A stretch of DNA of 64,000 nt from Actinomadura alba (GCF_014323705.1 NZ_JABVEC010000014.1:62001-126000); one strand, 5' to 3'; positions 37,019 through 46,270 are shown, counted from the stretch's first letter. Numbers and translations: made by a program. The notes: generated by a model from the sequence alone, not told the origin.

Positions 37019-38430
37019 CAGCCGACGGCTCCTTCCATCTGCAGCTCGATGAGCCGGTTCAGCTCGAGGGCGTACTCCATCGGCAGCTCGCGCGCGATCG
37101 GCTCAACGAACCCGCGCACGATCATGGCCATCGCCTCGTCCTCGGTGAGGCCGCGGCTCATCAGGTAGAACAGCTGGCTCTCGGACACCTTGGAGACGGT
37201 CGCCTCGTGGCCCATCTCGACGTCGTCCTCACGCACGTCGACGTACGGGTAGGTGTCGGACCGGCTGATCTGGTCGACCAGCAGTGCGTCGCACTTGACC
37301 GTGGACTTGGAGTGCTCGGCGCCCTCCTGGATCTGCACGAGACCCCGGTAGGAGGTACGACCGCCGCCGCGTGCCACCGACTTGGAGATGATGGTGCTGG
37401 AGGTGTTGGGCGCCGCGTGGACCATCTTGGCCCCGGCGTCCTGGTGCTGCCCCTCACCGGCGAAGGCGATCGACAGCGTCTCTCCCTTGGCGTGCTCGCC
37501 CAGCAGGTAGACGGCGGGGTACTTCATCGTGACCTTGGACCCGATGTTGCCGTCGACCCACTCCATGGTGGCGCCCTCGTACGCGACGGCGCGCTTGGTG
37601 ACCAGGTTGTAGACGTTGTTCGACCAGTTCTGGATGGTCGTGTAGCGGCAGCGGGCGTCCTTCTTCACGATGATCTCGACGACCGCCGAGTGCAGGGAGT
37701 CCGACTTGTAGATCGGCGCCGTACAACCCTCGACGTAGTGGACGTAGGCGCCCTCGTCGACGATGATCAGCGTCCGCTCGAACTGGCCCATGTTCTCGGT
37801 GTTGATCCGGAAGTAGGCCTGCAGCGGGATCTCGACGCGCACGCCCGGCGGAACGTAGATGAACGAGCCGCCCGACCAGACCGCCGAGTTCAGCGAGGCG
37901 AACTTGTTGTCGCCGACCGGGATCACCGAGCCGAAGTACTCCTGGAACAGCTCCGGGTGCTCCCTGAGGCCGGTGTCGGTGTCGAGGAAGATGACGCCCT
38001 TCTCCTCAAGGTCCTCACGGATCTTGTGGTAGACCACCTCGGACTCGTACTGGGCCGCCACCCCGGCGACGAGGCGCTGCTTCTCGGCCTCGGGGATGCC
38101 CAGCTTGTCGTAGGTGTTCTTGATGTCCTCGGGCAGGTCCTCCCAGGACTCGGCCTGCTTCTCGGTCGAGCGGACGAAGTACTTGATGTTGTCGAAGTCG
38201 ATGCCCGAGAGGTCCGAGCCCCACGAGGGCATGGGCTTCTTGTCGAAGAGCCGCAGCCCCTTGAGGCGCAGGTCGAGCATCCAGTCCGGCTCGCCCTTCT
38301 TGGCCGAGATGTCACGGACCACCTCCGGGTTCAGGCCGCGGCGCGCTGAGGCACCGGCCGTGTCGGAGTCGGCCCAGCCGAACTTGTAATTGCCAAGCCC
38401 TTCCAGCTCGGGGTGGGCTGCCGTAGTCAT
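37018..38430 (-). CDS. sufB: SUF scaffold subunit SufB
   Basis: The 470-aa protein is the main Fe-S scaffold. Marks: [12 protein letters not shown] near the start, [23 protein letters not shown], the beta-helix region with [12 protein letters not shown] containing the conserved Cys, [18 protein letters not shown], and the C-terminal [23 protein letters not shown]. Normal length, no intein. ATG 38430 overlaps the sufR stop by four bases. Confidence 0.98.
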   Translation of the reverse strand: MTTAAHPELEGLGNYKFGWADSDTAGASARRGLNPEVVRDISAKKGEPDWMLDLRLKGLRLFDKKPMPSWGSDLSGIDFDNIKYFVRSTEKQAESWEDLPEDIKNTYDKLGIPEAEKQRLVAGVAAQYESEVVYHKIREDLEEKGVIFLDTDTGLREHPELFQEYFGSVIPVGDNKFASLNSAVWSGGSFIYVPPGVRVEIPLQAYFRINTENMGQFERTLIIVDEGAYVHYVEGCTAPIYKSDSLHSAVVEIIVKKDARCRYTTIQNWSNNVYNLVTKRAVAYEGATMEWVDGNIGSKVTMKYPAVYLLGEHAKGETLSIAFAGEGQHQDAGAKMVHAAPNTSSTIISKSVARGGGRTSYRGLVQIQEGAEHSKSTVKCDALLVDQISRSDTYPYVDVREDDVEMGHEATVSKVSESQLFYLMSRGLTEDEAMAMIVRGFVEPIARELPMEYALELNRLIELQMEGAVG

Positions 38431-39227
38431 AGGGACGTCCTCCCGGACTCCTCGTTATCGGTCGTCTGATCGTCTATCTGATCGTCCGTCGCGTCCTGGG
38501 TCAGGGCGCGCGGGCCGGCATGGGGGCTGACGTGGGTGGTGCAGACGCCGTCGCCGTGCGCGATCGTGGCGAGCCGTTGCACCGGCGTGCCCAGCAGCCG
38601 GCCGAACGCCTCGGTCTCGGCCTCGCACAGCTGCGGGAACTCGGCCGCGACGTGCGCGACCGGGCAGTGGTGCTGGCAGAGCTGCTCTCCGCCACCGGCC
38701 TGGGGGGCCTTGCTGGCGGAGGCGGCGTAGCCGTCGCCCGACAGCGCATCGGCGAGCGCCCGTACCCGCTCGTACGGCGGGGCCGCGCGCACCACGGGCC
38801 GAAGTCGCTGCTCGAGCTCGGCGAGCTGCCGGCGGGCGAACTGCGCCACGGCCTGCTCCCCCGCCGTCTCGGAGAGGAACCGGAGAGCGCTCGTCGCCAG
38901 GTCATCGTACGCGTGGACGAACGCGCTGCGCCCCGCGTCGGTGATCGCGAAAAGCTTCGCCGGACGGCCCCGGCCGCGCTGAGCCTGAGGCCGCGCCCGC
39001 CGGATCTCGATCATGCCCTCGGCCAGCAGGGCGTCGAGGTGGCGGCGGATCGCCGCCGGGGTGAGCCCCACCAGCTGCCCGATACCGGACGCCGTGATCG
39101 GCCCACGTTCGAGAACCAGCCGCGCCACACGCGCGCGGGTGTCCCGCTCGCTGTGGCTGACGGCAGGCGACCGCCCGCCCGCTGACCGCGGGCTCGGCTG
39201 CGTCGTCGGCTGGCTCACGTTTTTCAC
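38427..39227 (-). CDS. sufR: SufR, Fe-S-sensing repressor of the SUF operon
   Basis: GTG 39227 gives 266 aa; GTG 39218 is an alternative. An ArsR/DeoR-type winged helix occupies about 30-95 ([34 protein letters not shown]). The cluster ligands follow in the second half: C184 and C188 in LCQHHC, C201 in QLCEAE and C229 in GVCTTH. SufR carries a 4Fe-4S cluster and represses suf when clusters are plentiful. The C-terminal 30 residues are acidic and Thr/Asp-rich ([12 protein letters not shown]). It leads the operon and is divergent from the ABC transporter genes. Confidence 0.95.
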   Translation of the reverse strand: MKNVSQPTTQPSPRSAGGRSPAVSHSERDTRARVARLVLERGPITASGIGQLVGLTPAAIRRHLDALLAEGMIEIRRARPQAQRGRGRPAKLFAITDAGRSAFVHAYDDLATSALRFLSETAGEQAVAQFARRQLAELEQRLRPVVRAAPPYERVRALADALSGDGYAASASKAPQAGGGEQLCQHHCPVAHVAAEFPQLCEAETEAFGRLLGTPVQRLATIAHGDGVCTTHVSPHAGPRALTQDATDDQIDDQTTDNEESGRTSL

Positions 39228-39248
39228 AACATCAGTGTGGCCTAATTA
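39224..39248 (-). promoter_or_regulatory. SufR-type operator over the sufR start, with -10 box
   Basis: On the minus strand the bases read ACACT, five bases, TGTGA (39238 down to 39224), overlapping the GTG start (39225-39227). This equals the palindrome I recall for Mycobacterium tuberculosis SufR (ACACT-N5-TGTGA). TAATTA (39243-39248) is a plausible -10, which would put the transcription start inside the operator and leave a leader of about nine bases. Confidence 0.7.
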
Positions 39249-39287
39249 CTTCCCCGGGCACAAACGAATCCCGGTGTCGTACCTCAC

Positions 39288-39306
39288 CCAGGTAAGACTT
39301 ACCTAA
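39288..39306. promoter_or_regulatory. DtxR/IdeR-like iron box upstream of sufR
   Basis: CCAGGTAAGACTTACCTAA contains a perfect 15-bp palindrome, AGGTAAG-A-CTTACCT (39290-39304), and matches the 19-bp IdeR/DmdR consensus TTAGGTTAGGCTAACCTAA at 14 positions by my count. It lies 40-58 bases upstream of the proposed sufR -10 box. Site identity inferred from pattern. Confidence 0.6.
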
Positions 39307-39570
39307 GCCGCCGCAACATCATTTCGCGGCTCGACGCGCAAGTGCCGTGACAATCGCGACGGATGTTTCCCTTGTGACGCGGTGCCACAGAGTGGCGGCG
39401 CGGCGAACTAAAGGCTATATGTCGTATTCACTGGTCCACTTCACTGGTCCACGCCTCCGGCCGGTGGCCGAGGAATCCGGCTTCCGCCCCATGGGCAGGT
39501 CGGCCCCGTGGCGACGATCGGTCGCACCTAGACTCTGGGGCATGAGTCCCCCCGCCCCGCGAGCCGAGTC
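39307..39570. other. upstream region of the ABC transporter genes
   Basis: No gene is supported here. It holds a 13-bp direct repeat, TTCACTGGTCCAC, at 39427-39439 and 39440-39452, and a TATATG (39416-39421) that could be a -10 box for the + strand transporter genes. Confidence 0.5.
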
Positions 39571-40482
39571 GTGACCGCGGTCCACTTGGCGGCGTTGGTG
39601 AAGCGCTACGGCGCGACCACCGCGCTGAACGGGCTCTCACTCACCGCGCGGCGCAGCGAGGTGACCGCGATACTCGGCCCGAACGGCGCGGGCAAGACCA
39701 CCGCGGTGGAGATCTGCGCCGGATTCCGCCGGGCCGACGGCGGCACGGTTCGGGTGCTCGACCTCGATCCGGTGGCCGACGCCCGTGCGCTCAAGCCGCG
39801 TGTGGGCGTCATGCCGCAATCCGGCGGTGTGCCGGTCTCCGCCCGGGCCGGGGAGTTCCTGCGGCTGATCGCGTCCTTCTACGCCCATCCGGTCTCCCCG
39901 GCCGCGCTCCTGGAGCGTCTCGGGCTGGCCGATCACGCGCGCACCTCCTACCGCCGGCTGTCCGGCGGGCAGCAGCAGCGGCTGTCGCTGGCCGCCGCCA
40001 TCGTCGGCCGACCCGAACTGGTCTTCCTCGACGAGCCGACGGCCGGCCTGGACCCGCAGGCTCGTCACGCGACGTGGGAACTGATCGAAGAGCTGCGAGA
40101 GGCGGGCGTCGCCGTGGTGCTCACGACGCATCACATGGACGAGGCCGAGCGCCTCGCCGACCGGGTCTTCATCGTCGACCATGGCCGCGTGGTGGCGCAC
40201 GGCTCCCCCGGCGAGCTGACCGGAGCCGAACGGCAACTGCGCTTCCGGGCCCGTGCCGGCCTCGGCCTGGACGAGCTGCTCGCCGCGCTGCCCGCGGGAA
40301 GTGCCGCCAAAGAGTCCCCCGCCGGGCACTATCTGATCGAGGGCGAAGTGCGGCCCGAGCTCCTTGCCACCGTCACCACCTGGTGCGCCTCGCACGGGGT
40401 GCTGGCCGAGGACCTTCGGATCGAGCGCCGCACCCTCGAGGACGTCTTCCTGGAACTGACCGGACGAGAGCTGCGCGGATGA
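39571..40482 (+). CDS. ABC transporter ATPase (DrrA/CcmA-like)
   Basis: GTG 39571 gives 303 aa: Walker A GPNGAGKTT (about 35-43), signature LSGGQQQRLSLA, Walker B LVFLDEPTAGLD, H-loop TTHHMDEAERLADR, and the C-terminal DUF4162-like tail (RRTLEDVFLELTGREL). It overlaps the permease gene by ATGA. In mycobacteria the equivalent pair (Rv1458c/Rv1457c) sits between suf and ctaA, suggesting a link to heme or cytochrome assembly; the substrate is not known. Confidence 0.93.
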   Translation: MTAVHLAALVKRYGATTALNGLSLTARRSEVTAILGPNGAGKTTAVEICAGFRRADGGTVRVLDLDPVADARALKPRVGVMPQSGGVPVSARAGEFLRLIASFYAHPVSPAALLERLGLADHARTSYRRLSGGQQQRLSLAAAIVGRPELVFLDEPTAGLDPQARHATWELIEELREAGVAVVLTTHHMDEAERLADRVFIVDHGRVVAHGSPGELTGAERQLRFRARAGLGLDELLAALPAGSAAKESPAGHYLIEGEVRPELLATVTTWCASHGVLAEDLRIERRTLEDVFLELTGRELRG

Positions 40483-41240
40483 GCACTTTCATGCCCGCGC
40501 CCGGCGCCGCGCCGACGGGCCGCCTGATCGCCGCGCAGACCACGTACGAGATCCGTACGTTGCTGCGCAACGGAGAACAGCTGCTGCTGACCATGATCAT
40601 CCCGGTCGTGCTGCTGGTCCTGTTCGGCGCGACCGACCTTCTGGACCTCGGCCCCGGGCAGCGGGTGGACTTCCTCGCGCCGGGCGTCCTGGCTCTGGCC
40701 GTGATGTCGACGGCGTTCACGGGGCAGGCGATCGGCACGGGCTTCGAACGCCGCTACGGAGTGCTGAAGCGGCTCGGCGCGACCCCGCTGTCGCGGTCCG
40801 GGTTGATCACGGCCAAAACGCTCACCGTGATCGCCGTCGAGCTCCTACAGGCCGCCCTCATCACGGCCGTCGCGCTCTCACTCGGCTGGCACCCGCACGG
40901 CGATCCGCTCACGGCGCTGCTGCTGGTGCTGGTGGGCACCGCCGCGTTCAGCGGGTTCGGGCTGCTCATGGCCGGCACGCTGCGGGCCGAGGCCACCCTC
41001 GCGGCGGCCAACCTCGTGTACGTGCTGTTGCTCGTGCTGGGCGGAGTGCTCTTCCCGCTGGACGAGTTCCCCTCGGGCGTACGGACCGCGCTGGAACTGC
41101 TGCCGATCTCGGCGCTCGCCGAGGGGCTCCGCCAGGTGCTCCAGCACGGCGCCGGGCTGCCCGCCCGTGAACTGCTGATCCTCACCGCTTGGGCCGTGAC
41201 CGGCCTGCTGCTCGCCTCCCGATTCTTCCGCTGGGAGTAG
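40479..41240 (+). CDS. ABC-2 type permease
   Basis: ATG 40479 overlaps the ATPase stop and gives 253 aa. Six hydrophobic segments fit an ABC-2 permease (LLLTMIIPVVLLVLFGATDLL; FLAPGVLALAVMSTAFTGQAIGTGFERRYGVLKRLGATPLSR; LVYVLLLVLGGVLFPLDEFP; LLILTAWAVTGLLLASRFF). The FERRYGVLKRLGATPL coupling segment is family-typical. Forms the exporter with the ATPase. Confidence 0.93.
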   Translation: MSTFMPAPGAAPTGRLIAAQTTYEIRTLLRNGEQLLLTMIIPVVLLVLFGATDLLDLGPGQRVDFLAPGVLALAVMSTAFTGQAIGTGFERRYGVLKRLGATPLSRSGLITAKTLTVIAVELLQAALITAVALSLGWHPHGDPLTALLLVLVGTAAFSGFGLLMAGTLRAEATLAAANLVYVLLLVLGGVLFPLDEFPSGVRTALELLPISALAEGLRQVLQHGAGLPARELLILTAWAVTGLLLASRFFRWE

Positions 41241-41245
41241 AAATC

Positions 41246-42181
41246 ATGGCTCTCGCCGACACGCCCGACTCGTACGGGCGGCGCGGATGGTTCGCGCGCC
41301 GGGCACCGCTCTTCACGCTCGGCGCGGTGCCGCCGCCGGCACTGATCCTGCTGGGCATCGTCTCAGTACAGGTCGGCGCGGGGCTGGCCAAGAACCTGTT
41401 CGACCGGCTGCCGCCGAACGGCGTCGTGCTCCTGCGGCTCCTCACCTCCGCGATCGTGCTCGGCTTCCTGGCCCGCCGCGTGCTCCGCACGGTGCTGCGC
41501 GACCACTCGCGGGGCGATCTCGCGGTGGTCGCCGGATTCGGGCTGACCCTCGCCCTGATGAACTTCTCCATCTACCAGGCGATGGCCCGCATCCCGCTCG
41601 GGGTAGCGGTGACGATCGAGTTCCTCGGTCCCCTGGCCGTCGCCATCGTGGCGTCGCGGCGCCGGGTCGACCTGGTGTGGGCCGCGCTCGCCCTGCTCGG
41701 CGTACTGCTGCTCGCCCGCGCGGGCGGCGACGTCACGTACATCGGGATCGGCTTCGCCCTCCTGGCCGGTCTGTGCTGGGCGGGTTACATCATGTTCAGC
41801 GTCGCGACCGGGCAGCGCTTCGCCGGATCGACCGGGCTGGCCATCGCGAGCATCATCGGTACCGCCGCGATGCTCCCCGCGGGGGTCGCCTCCGGCGGGA
41901 CGGCACTGCTCACCCCGGAGCTCCTGCTGATCGGGGTCGGGGTGGGCCTGCTCTCGTCCGTGATCCCCTACTCGCTCGAGCTGGAGGCGCTCCGCCGCGT
42001 GCCCGCCCGGGTCTTCGGGATCCTGATGAGCCTGGAGCCGGCTGTGGCGGCGCTGGTCGGCCTCGTCATCCTGGGCGAGGTGCTGTCCGCGCGCGAGTGG
42101 GCGGCGATCGGCTGCGTGATCATCGCCTGTGTCGGATCGACCCGAGGCGAGAAGGACCGGCCGACGGCTCCGGAGGGCTGA
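41246..42181 (+). CDS. EamA-family (RhtA-like) metabolite exporter
   Basis: ATG 41246 (GGGAG upstream) gives 311 aa with ten hydrophobic helices in two EamA repeats; GVVLLRLLTSAIVLGFLARR and the second-repeat SVIPYSLELEALRRVPARVFGILMSLEPAVAALVG match RhtA-like threonine/homoserine exporters. It is five bases from the ABC permease stop and may be co-transcribed. Confidence 0.9.
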   Translation: MALADTPDSYGRRGWFARRAPLFTLGAVPPPALILLGIVSVQVGAGLAKNLFDRLPPNGVVLLRLLTSAIVLGFLARRVLRTVLRDHSRGDLAVVAGFGLTLALMNFSIYQAMARIPLGVAVTIEFLGPLAVAIVASRRRVDLVWAALALLGVLLLARAGGDVTYIGIGFALLAGLCWAGYIMFSVATGQRFAGSTGLAIASIIGTAAMLPAGVASGGTALLTPELLLIGVGVGLLSSVIPYSLELEALRRVPARVFGILMSLEPAVAALVGLVILGEVLSAREWAAIGCVIIACVGSTRGEKDRPTAPEG

Positions 42182-42311
42182 CGCCTCCGCGCTCGCGCGG
42201 AACCCCGGTGGCGGCGGTGATCCCGGCCATGCGAGGATCATTTCGACCACGCGGTGACGGCCGCGATCCGTGCGCTCTGCGGGGGGTGAGCGGACCACAG
42301 AAGGAGTACGT

Positions 42312-43145
42312 GTGCCCGCTTCCCAGCGACGTGACCTTCCCGCGGCCCGCTTCCTCGGTTTCGACTCGTCTTCCTTCACGGACTTCCTGCGCTTCAGGGC
42401 ACCCGAACTGCTGCCCGTGAACCGCCTCCCGGCCACCGAGCTCCGCCTGCCGCACGGCACCACCGTGCTGGCGCTCACCTTCGACGGCGGCGTCATGATG
42501 GCCGGTGACCGGCGCGCCACCATGGGCAACCAGATCTCCAAGCGCGACCTGGAGAAGGTCCAACCCGCCGACGAGCACTCGGTCGTGGCCTTCGCCGGCA
42601 CCGTGGGATTCGCGATCGAGATGGTCCGGCTGTTCCAGGTCGAGCTCGAGCACTACGAGAAGACCCAGACCACGCTGCTGTCCATGGCGGGCAAGGCGCG
42701 TCGGCTCGGCGCTCTCGTACAGGCCAATCTCGGGCCGGCGATGCAGGGACTGGCCGTGGTCCCCCTGCTGGCGGGATACGACCTCGACGCGGGCACCGGC
42801 CGGATCTTCTCCTACGACATCACCGGGGCACCGAGCGAGGAGACCGGCTTCTGCGCCGAGGGGTCCGGTTCGGTCTTCGCGCGGGGCGCCCTGAAGAAGC
42901 TCCATCGTCCCGACCTCACCGAGCGGGACGCCGCCACCGTGTGCGTGGAGGCGCTCTACGACGCCGCCGACGACGACTCGGCGACCGGTGGCCCGGATCT
43001 GATCCGCGACATCCACCCGGTGATCATGTCCGTCACCGAGGCCGGGCACCGCCGCCTTCCGGGCGACGAGGTCGGCGCCATCTCCCGCGCGGTCATCGAG
43101 GGCCGCCACGAGCGCCCGAACGGCCCGGTCGCACCGCTGCGCTGA
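42312..43145 (+). CDS. prcB: proteasome beta subunit (PrcB)
   Basis: GTG 42312 is preceded by AAGGAG (42301-42306) and gives 277 aa. A propeptide of 49 residues ends in HG, followed by the catalytic T50 ([10 protein letters not shown]). D66 (AGDRRAT) and K82 (LEKVQP) stand at Asp17 and Lys33 of the mature numbering, so the active site is complete. The remaining SSxxD region ([20 protein letters not shown]) is normal. What is odd is the setting: no prcA, pup, dop, pafA or mpa gene lies within the window, while actinobacterial prcB is usually in pup-prcB-prcA order. It may be a second copy or the only one moved away. Confidence 0.93.
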   Translation: MPASQRRDLPAARFLGFDSSSFTDFLRFRAPELLPVNRLPATELRLPHGTTVLALTFDGGVMMAGDRRATMGNQISKRDLEKVQPADEHSVVAFAGTVGFAIEMVRLFQVELEHYEKTQTTLLSMAGKARRLGALVQANLGPAMQGLAVVPLLAGYDLDAGTGRIFSYDITGAPSEETGFCAEGSGSVFARGALKKLHRPDLTERDAATVCVEALYDAADDDSATGGPDLIRDIHPVIMSVTEAGHRRLPGDEVGAISRAVIEGRHERPNGPVAPLR

Positions 43146-43317
43146 CCCACCGGCGGTTCATGACCCCACCGCTTCGCCGCCGCTGAGGGCCCCGCCCGAA
43201 GCTGACCGGAGTTGCCCTGTCACCTGCTTTCGGGCGCGGCGATGCGCGAGTGCCGACCCCATCGATGCCCGCTCCGGAAGGCCTCGCCCGGAACCTCGGC
43301 CGGATCTCCCACATCCC

Positions 43318-43346
43318 TTGTCATTCGAACGTCAGTTCGATAAATT
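43318..43346 (+). promoter_or_regulatory. promoter with LexA (SOS) box as its spacer
   Basis: TTGTCA (43318-43323) and TAAATT (43341-43346) form a near-consensus vegetative promoter with an exact 17-base spacer. The spacer holds TCGAAC-GTCA-GTTCGA (43325-43340), the perfect actinobacterial LexA box (TCGAAC-N4-GTTCGA). A second partial GTTCGAA follows at about 43353-43359. It points to the HNH gene 65 bases downstream. Confidence 0.85.
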
Positions 43347-43410
43347 ATGACTGTTCGAAGTCATCAGCTCACTCAGAGCACGTAAGGCCCTCGCCCCCAA
43401 GGAGCCCTCC

Positions 43411-45327
43411 GTGGTGCCTGGTCCGTTCGCCGTGGCCCCGCCGTCCTGCGCGGCGGAGGCGTTGGCGATGGTCGAGGCGGCGTACGACTTCCTGAACAGC
43501 GACGATCTGCCCTCTCTGCCGGTGACGGCGCAGGCCGAATGCCTGCGGATGTGGTCCCGTGCCGACGCCAAGGGCGCCGCAGCCCGCGCGAGTCTGCTCG
43601 GGGCGTTCAACGCCTGCGACGGCCCGCGCGCCGATGGCCAGCGATCAACCGGCGCGTGGCTGACCAGGTTCACCCGTGCCACGCCCGCCGCCGCGCGCCG
43701 GCAGGCGAGCGCGACGCGGCGGCTGCGCAGCCGTCCTCATGTCCACGCGGCGCTCATCGATGGGGCGATCTCGGTCTCGTACGGCGAGTGGATCGGCGAC
43801 GCGGTCGCCGCCTTCTACCCCGAGGACCAGGATGCCGTCGAGCAGATCCTGGTGGAGGCCGCCGTCTCGGGCGCTTCGGTGGAAGACCTGGCCAACATCG
43901 CGACGGTCGCACTGCGCAAGCTGCGCCCCGGCGGCACCGAGCGGGACGAGGCCCAGCGGTTCACCGATCGGGGCCTGACGCTGTCGAAGACCCTCGGTGG
44001 GGTGGGCAGGCTCAACGCGGACCTCACCGCCGAGGCCACCTCCCTGACCGAGACGGTCATCGAGGCGCTGGCGGTGAAGAAGGGCCCCGAGGACACCCGG
44101 ACGAAACGGCAGCGCCGCCACGACGCGTTAGCCGAAGCGATGCGCCGCCTCGTCGACTCGGACCTGATGCCGGAACGGGGTGGGGCCAAGCCGCACCTGA
44201 GGCTCGACATGGACCTTGCCACCTTGCGCAGCCTGCCGGGGGCCGAGCACCTCGAAGACGAATGGGTCGAGCAGCAGGTCACCGCATTGGCGCGCAGACG
44301 CCTGCGGGGCCGGCAGACCGTCCGCGAGCTCCTGATCGACCAACCGGAGCAGGAGTTGCCACCGGGTCTGGCCCCGCCCGATGACCAGGCGTGCGCCCCT
44401 GGGTCGCCCGGTGCGACGAGCTCGGCCCAAGGAGCCTTCCTGGCCGGTGTCGGGCCGATCAGCGACAGGCTGGCCGCGGCACTCAGCTGCGACTCCATCA
44501 TCACGCCCACCGTGCTCGGCGCCGTCGACCACGACGCGCTCAATGCGATGACGGCGGAATGGCTGGCCGCCATGGGTCTGCTGAACTGCGATCCCCTCGA
44601 TGCCCTCAAGGCCCCCGACGACCGCGACGGCATCGGTCGCGACGGCACAGGTCGTCGCGACGGCACGGGTCATGACGGCCGCAACACTCAAGGCGAGGGC
44701 ATCGCTCATTCCGACAGCGGTCCTCGTGCTGACCGTCGGCATGGCGGCGGCATCGCTGACGGACATCCCGGCTCGCCATGTGGTCGTCCTCCTGATGAGG
44801 ACCTCGGAGTCCATGGCGACGGTGACCACGGGATCCGCGGCGTTCATGGCGATGGTGACCACGGTACCCCTGCCGAGACCCTGGTCCGATTGCGGCGGAG
44901 CATGCTCCGGTGGGCGATCCGGGTGCTCTCGGGCCCGAACGGCCTTGCCTCGTACCTGCGTACCGGGCTGCTCGAGGCTCCGCTGAGCGGTCCCGCCATC
45001 GTGCTCGACGCGGGCACCGACGGCAGGACCGTTCCCGCACCCCTGGAACGCCTGGTGCGCCGCAGAGACCGGCGCTGCCGGTTCCCCGGCTGCGATCACC
45101 CCGCTGAGTTGTCCCAGGTGCACCACATCGTGCCCAGGTCACGGGGCGGACCCACCGAGCTGTGGAACCTGCTCACGCTGTGCGCGATGCACCATCTCAT
45201 CGCCGTGCACACGTGGGGCTGGGAGGTGCGGCTCGACCCGGGCGGCACCACCTGCGCCACAGGACCTGACGGACGCGTCCTCTACGAACACGACCGGCCT
45301 GGAGAACCACCCCTCCACGCCGCCTGA
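43411..45327 (+). CDS. HNH endonuclease with DUF222 (13E12-type)
   Basis: GTG 43411 with AAGGAG at 43399-43404 gives 638 aa. DUF222 spans about 20-360 (SYGEWIGDAVAAFYPEDQ; DKRxRRHDALAEAMRRLVDS pattern), an unusual Gly/Asp/His-rich insert about 400-490 (e.g. repeated GVHGDGDHG), and the C-terminal HNH domain from about 550 (RCRFPGCDHP, VHHIVPRSRGG, LTLCAMHHLIAVHTWG). HNH metal-site residues look complete. Such genes are common in actinobacteria and some carry LexA boxes; their cellular task is unproven but probably in DNA repair or mobility. Controlled here by the LexA promoter just upstream. Confidence 0.93.
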   Translation: MVPGPFAVAPPSCAAEALAMVEAAYDFLNSDDLPSLPVTAQAECLRMWSRADAKGAAARASLLGAFNACDGPRADGQRSTGAWLTRFTRATPAAARRQASATRRLRSRPHVHAALIDGAISVSYGEWIGDAVAAFYPEDQDAVEQILVEAAVSGASVEDLANIATVALRKLRPGGTERDEAQRFTDRGLTLSKTLGGVGRLNADLTAEATSLTETVIEALAVKKGPEDTRTKRQRRHDALAEAMRRLVDSDLMPERGGAKPHLRLDMDLATLRSLPGAEHLEDEWVEQQVTALARRRLRGRQTVRELLIDQPEQELPPGLAPPDDQACAPGSPGATSSAQGAFLAGVGPISDRLAAALSCDSIITPTVLGAVDHDALNAMTAEWLAAMGLLNCDPLDALKAPDDRDGIGRDGTGRRDGTGHDGRNTQGEGIAHSDSGPRADRRHGGGIADGHPGSPCGRPPDEDLGVHGDGDHGIRGVHGDGDHGTPAETLVRLRRSMLRWAIRVLSGPNGLASYLRTGLLEAPLSGPAIVLDAGTDGRTVPAPLERLVRRRDRRCRFPGCDHPAELSQVHHIVPRSRGGPTELWNLLTLCAMHHLIAVHTWGWEVRLDPGGTTCATGPDGRVLYEHDRPGEPPLHAA

Positions 45328-45341
45328 TCGGTGTCCTGACG

Positions 45342-45361
45342 GATCGGTGTCCTGACCGATC
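45342..45361. terminator. short hairpin between convergent HNH and rhomboid genes
   Basis: GATCGGT (45342-45348), GTCCTG loop, ACCGATC (45355-45361). No T-run, so termination strength is uncertain. The left arm also repeats at 45326-45332. Confidence 0.45.
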
Positions 45362-45411
45362 GGGACGGCAAAGCCGGGACGGCGACCGGTGCCGTCGCTG
45401 CGATCAGGCGG

Positions 45412-46149
45412 TCAATGACCGAAATCGTCCAGTTCCTTGAGCAGTGCGGCGGTGGAGCCGGACGGTGTTTCCGGGAGGGCCCGGGTCGCCTTGTCGGATC
45501 GGCGGCCCCCCTTGCCCTCTCGGAAGACCCAGCCACCGACGACACCGCCGATGAAGCCGAAGAGGTGGGCCTGCCAGCCGATCCCCTCCTTCGGCACGAT
45601 CACCGAGAACTGGTACGCGAACGACAGCGCCATGACCAGGCCGATGACGATGTCGATCCGGTGCCGGTCGAAGAAACCGCGCACGATGACGTAGCCGAAG
45701 TAGCCGAAGACCACACCGCTGGCCCCGGCACCGACCGTGTTGGGGCCCGAGACGATCCAGGCGCCCAGGCCGGCGAAGGCGACGATGAGAGCGGTCACGG
45801 CGAGGAACTTCCGGACCCCGCGGTAGGCCGCGAGGAAGCCGAAGACGAACAGCGGCCCGGAGTTGCCCTCAATGTGCGACCAGCTGAAGTGCAGGAACGG
45901 GGCACTGACGATGTCCGGCAGCGAGGCGACGTCGCGGCTCCTGATGCCGAACTCGAGGCTGAGGCGGTAACCGACCGCCCAGTTGACGAGCTGCACGCCC
46001 CAGATGACGGCGAGGAAGCCGACCATCACCCAGAGCGCCTTTCGCGCCTCGGCGATCATCGCATCGGCGTCGCGCGCCACGGCATCGCCGTCGCCACGGC
46101 CCGCGGCGCCCTCCGGCCCGTCCGATCCCTTTCGTGCGAACGAACGCAT
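45412..46149 (-). CDS. rhomboid-family intramembrane serine protease
   Basis: ATG 46149 with GAGGAGG upstream gives 245 aa and six membrane helices. Catalytic residues are S144 in GAGASGVVFG and H195 in WQAHLFGFIGG; the HxxxN stabilising motif is H92-N96 (SHIEGNSGPLFVFG). The N-terminal about 35 residues are cytoplasmic and charged; the C-terminal tail is hydrophilic. Substrate unknown. Confidence 0.96.
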   Translation of the reverse strand: MRSFARKGSDGPEGAAGRGDGDAVARDADAMIAEARKALWVMVGFLAVIWGVQLVNWAVGYRLSLEFGIRSRDVASLPDIVSAPFLHFSWSHIEGNSGPLFVFGFLAAYRGVRKFLAVTALIVAFAGLGAWIVSGPNTVGAGASGVVFGYFGYVIVRGFFDRHRIDIVIGLVMALSFAYQFSVIVPKEGIGWQAHLFGFIGGVVGGWVFREGKGGRRSDKATRALPETPSGSTAALLKELDDFGH

Positions 46150-46270
46150 GTGCCCTCCTCGTGCCCTGTCCCGCGGTCAGATCCTACGAATGCGCGGACC
46201 CCGAGCCCGGGCGGCGGGAATCCGCCGTCACACCAGGCTACGGAGCGGACGCCACGGTCGGACGACGGGC

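Noticed and set aside
39347..39574. 75-codon + frame before the ABC genes
   Set aside because: No ribosome site, crosses the direct repeats and the presumed promoter region.
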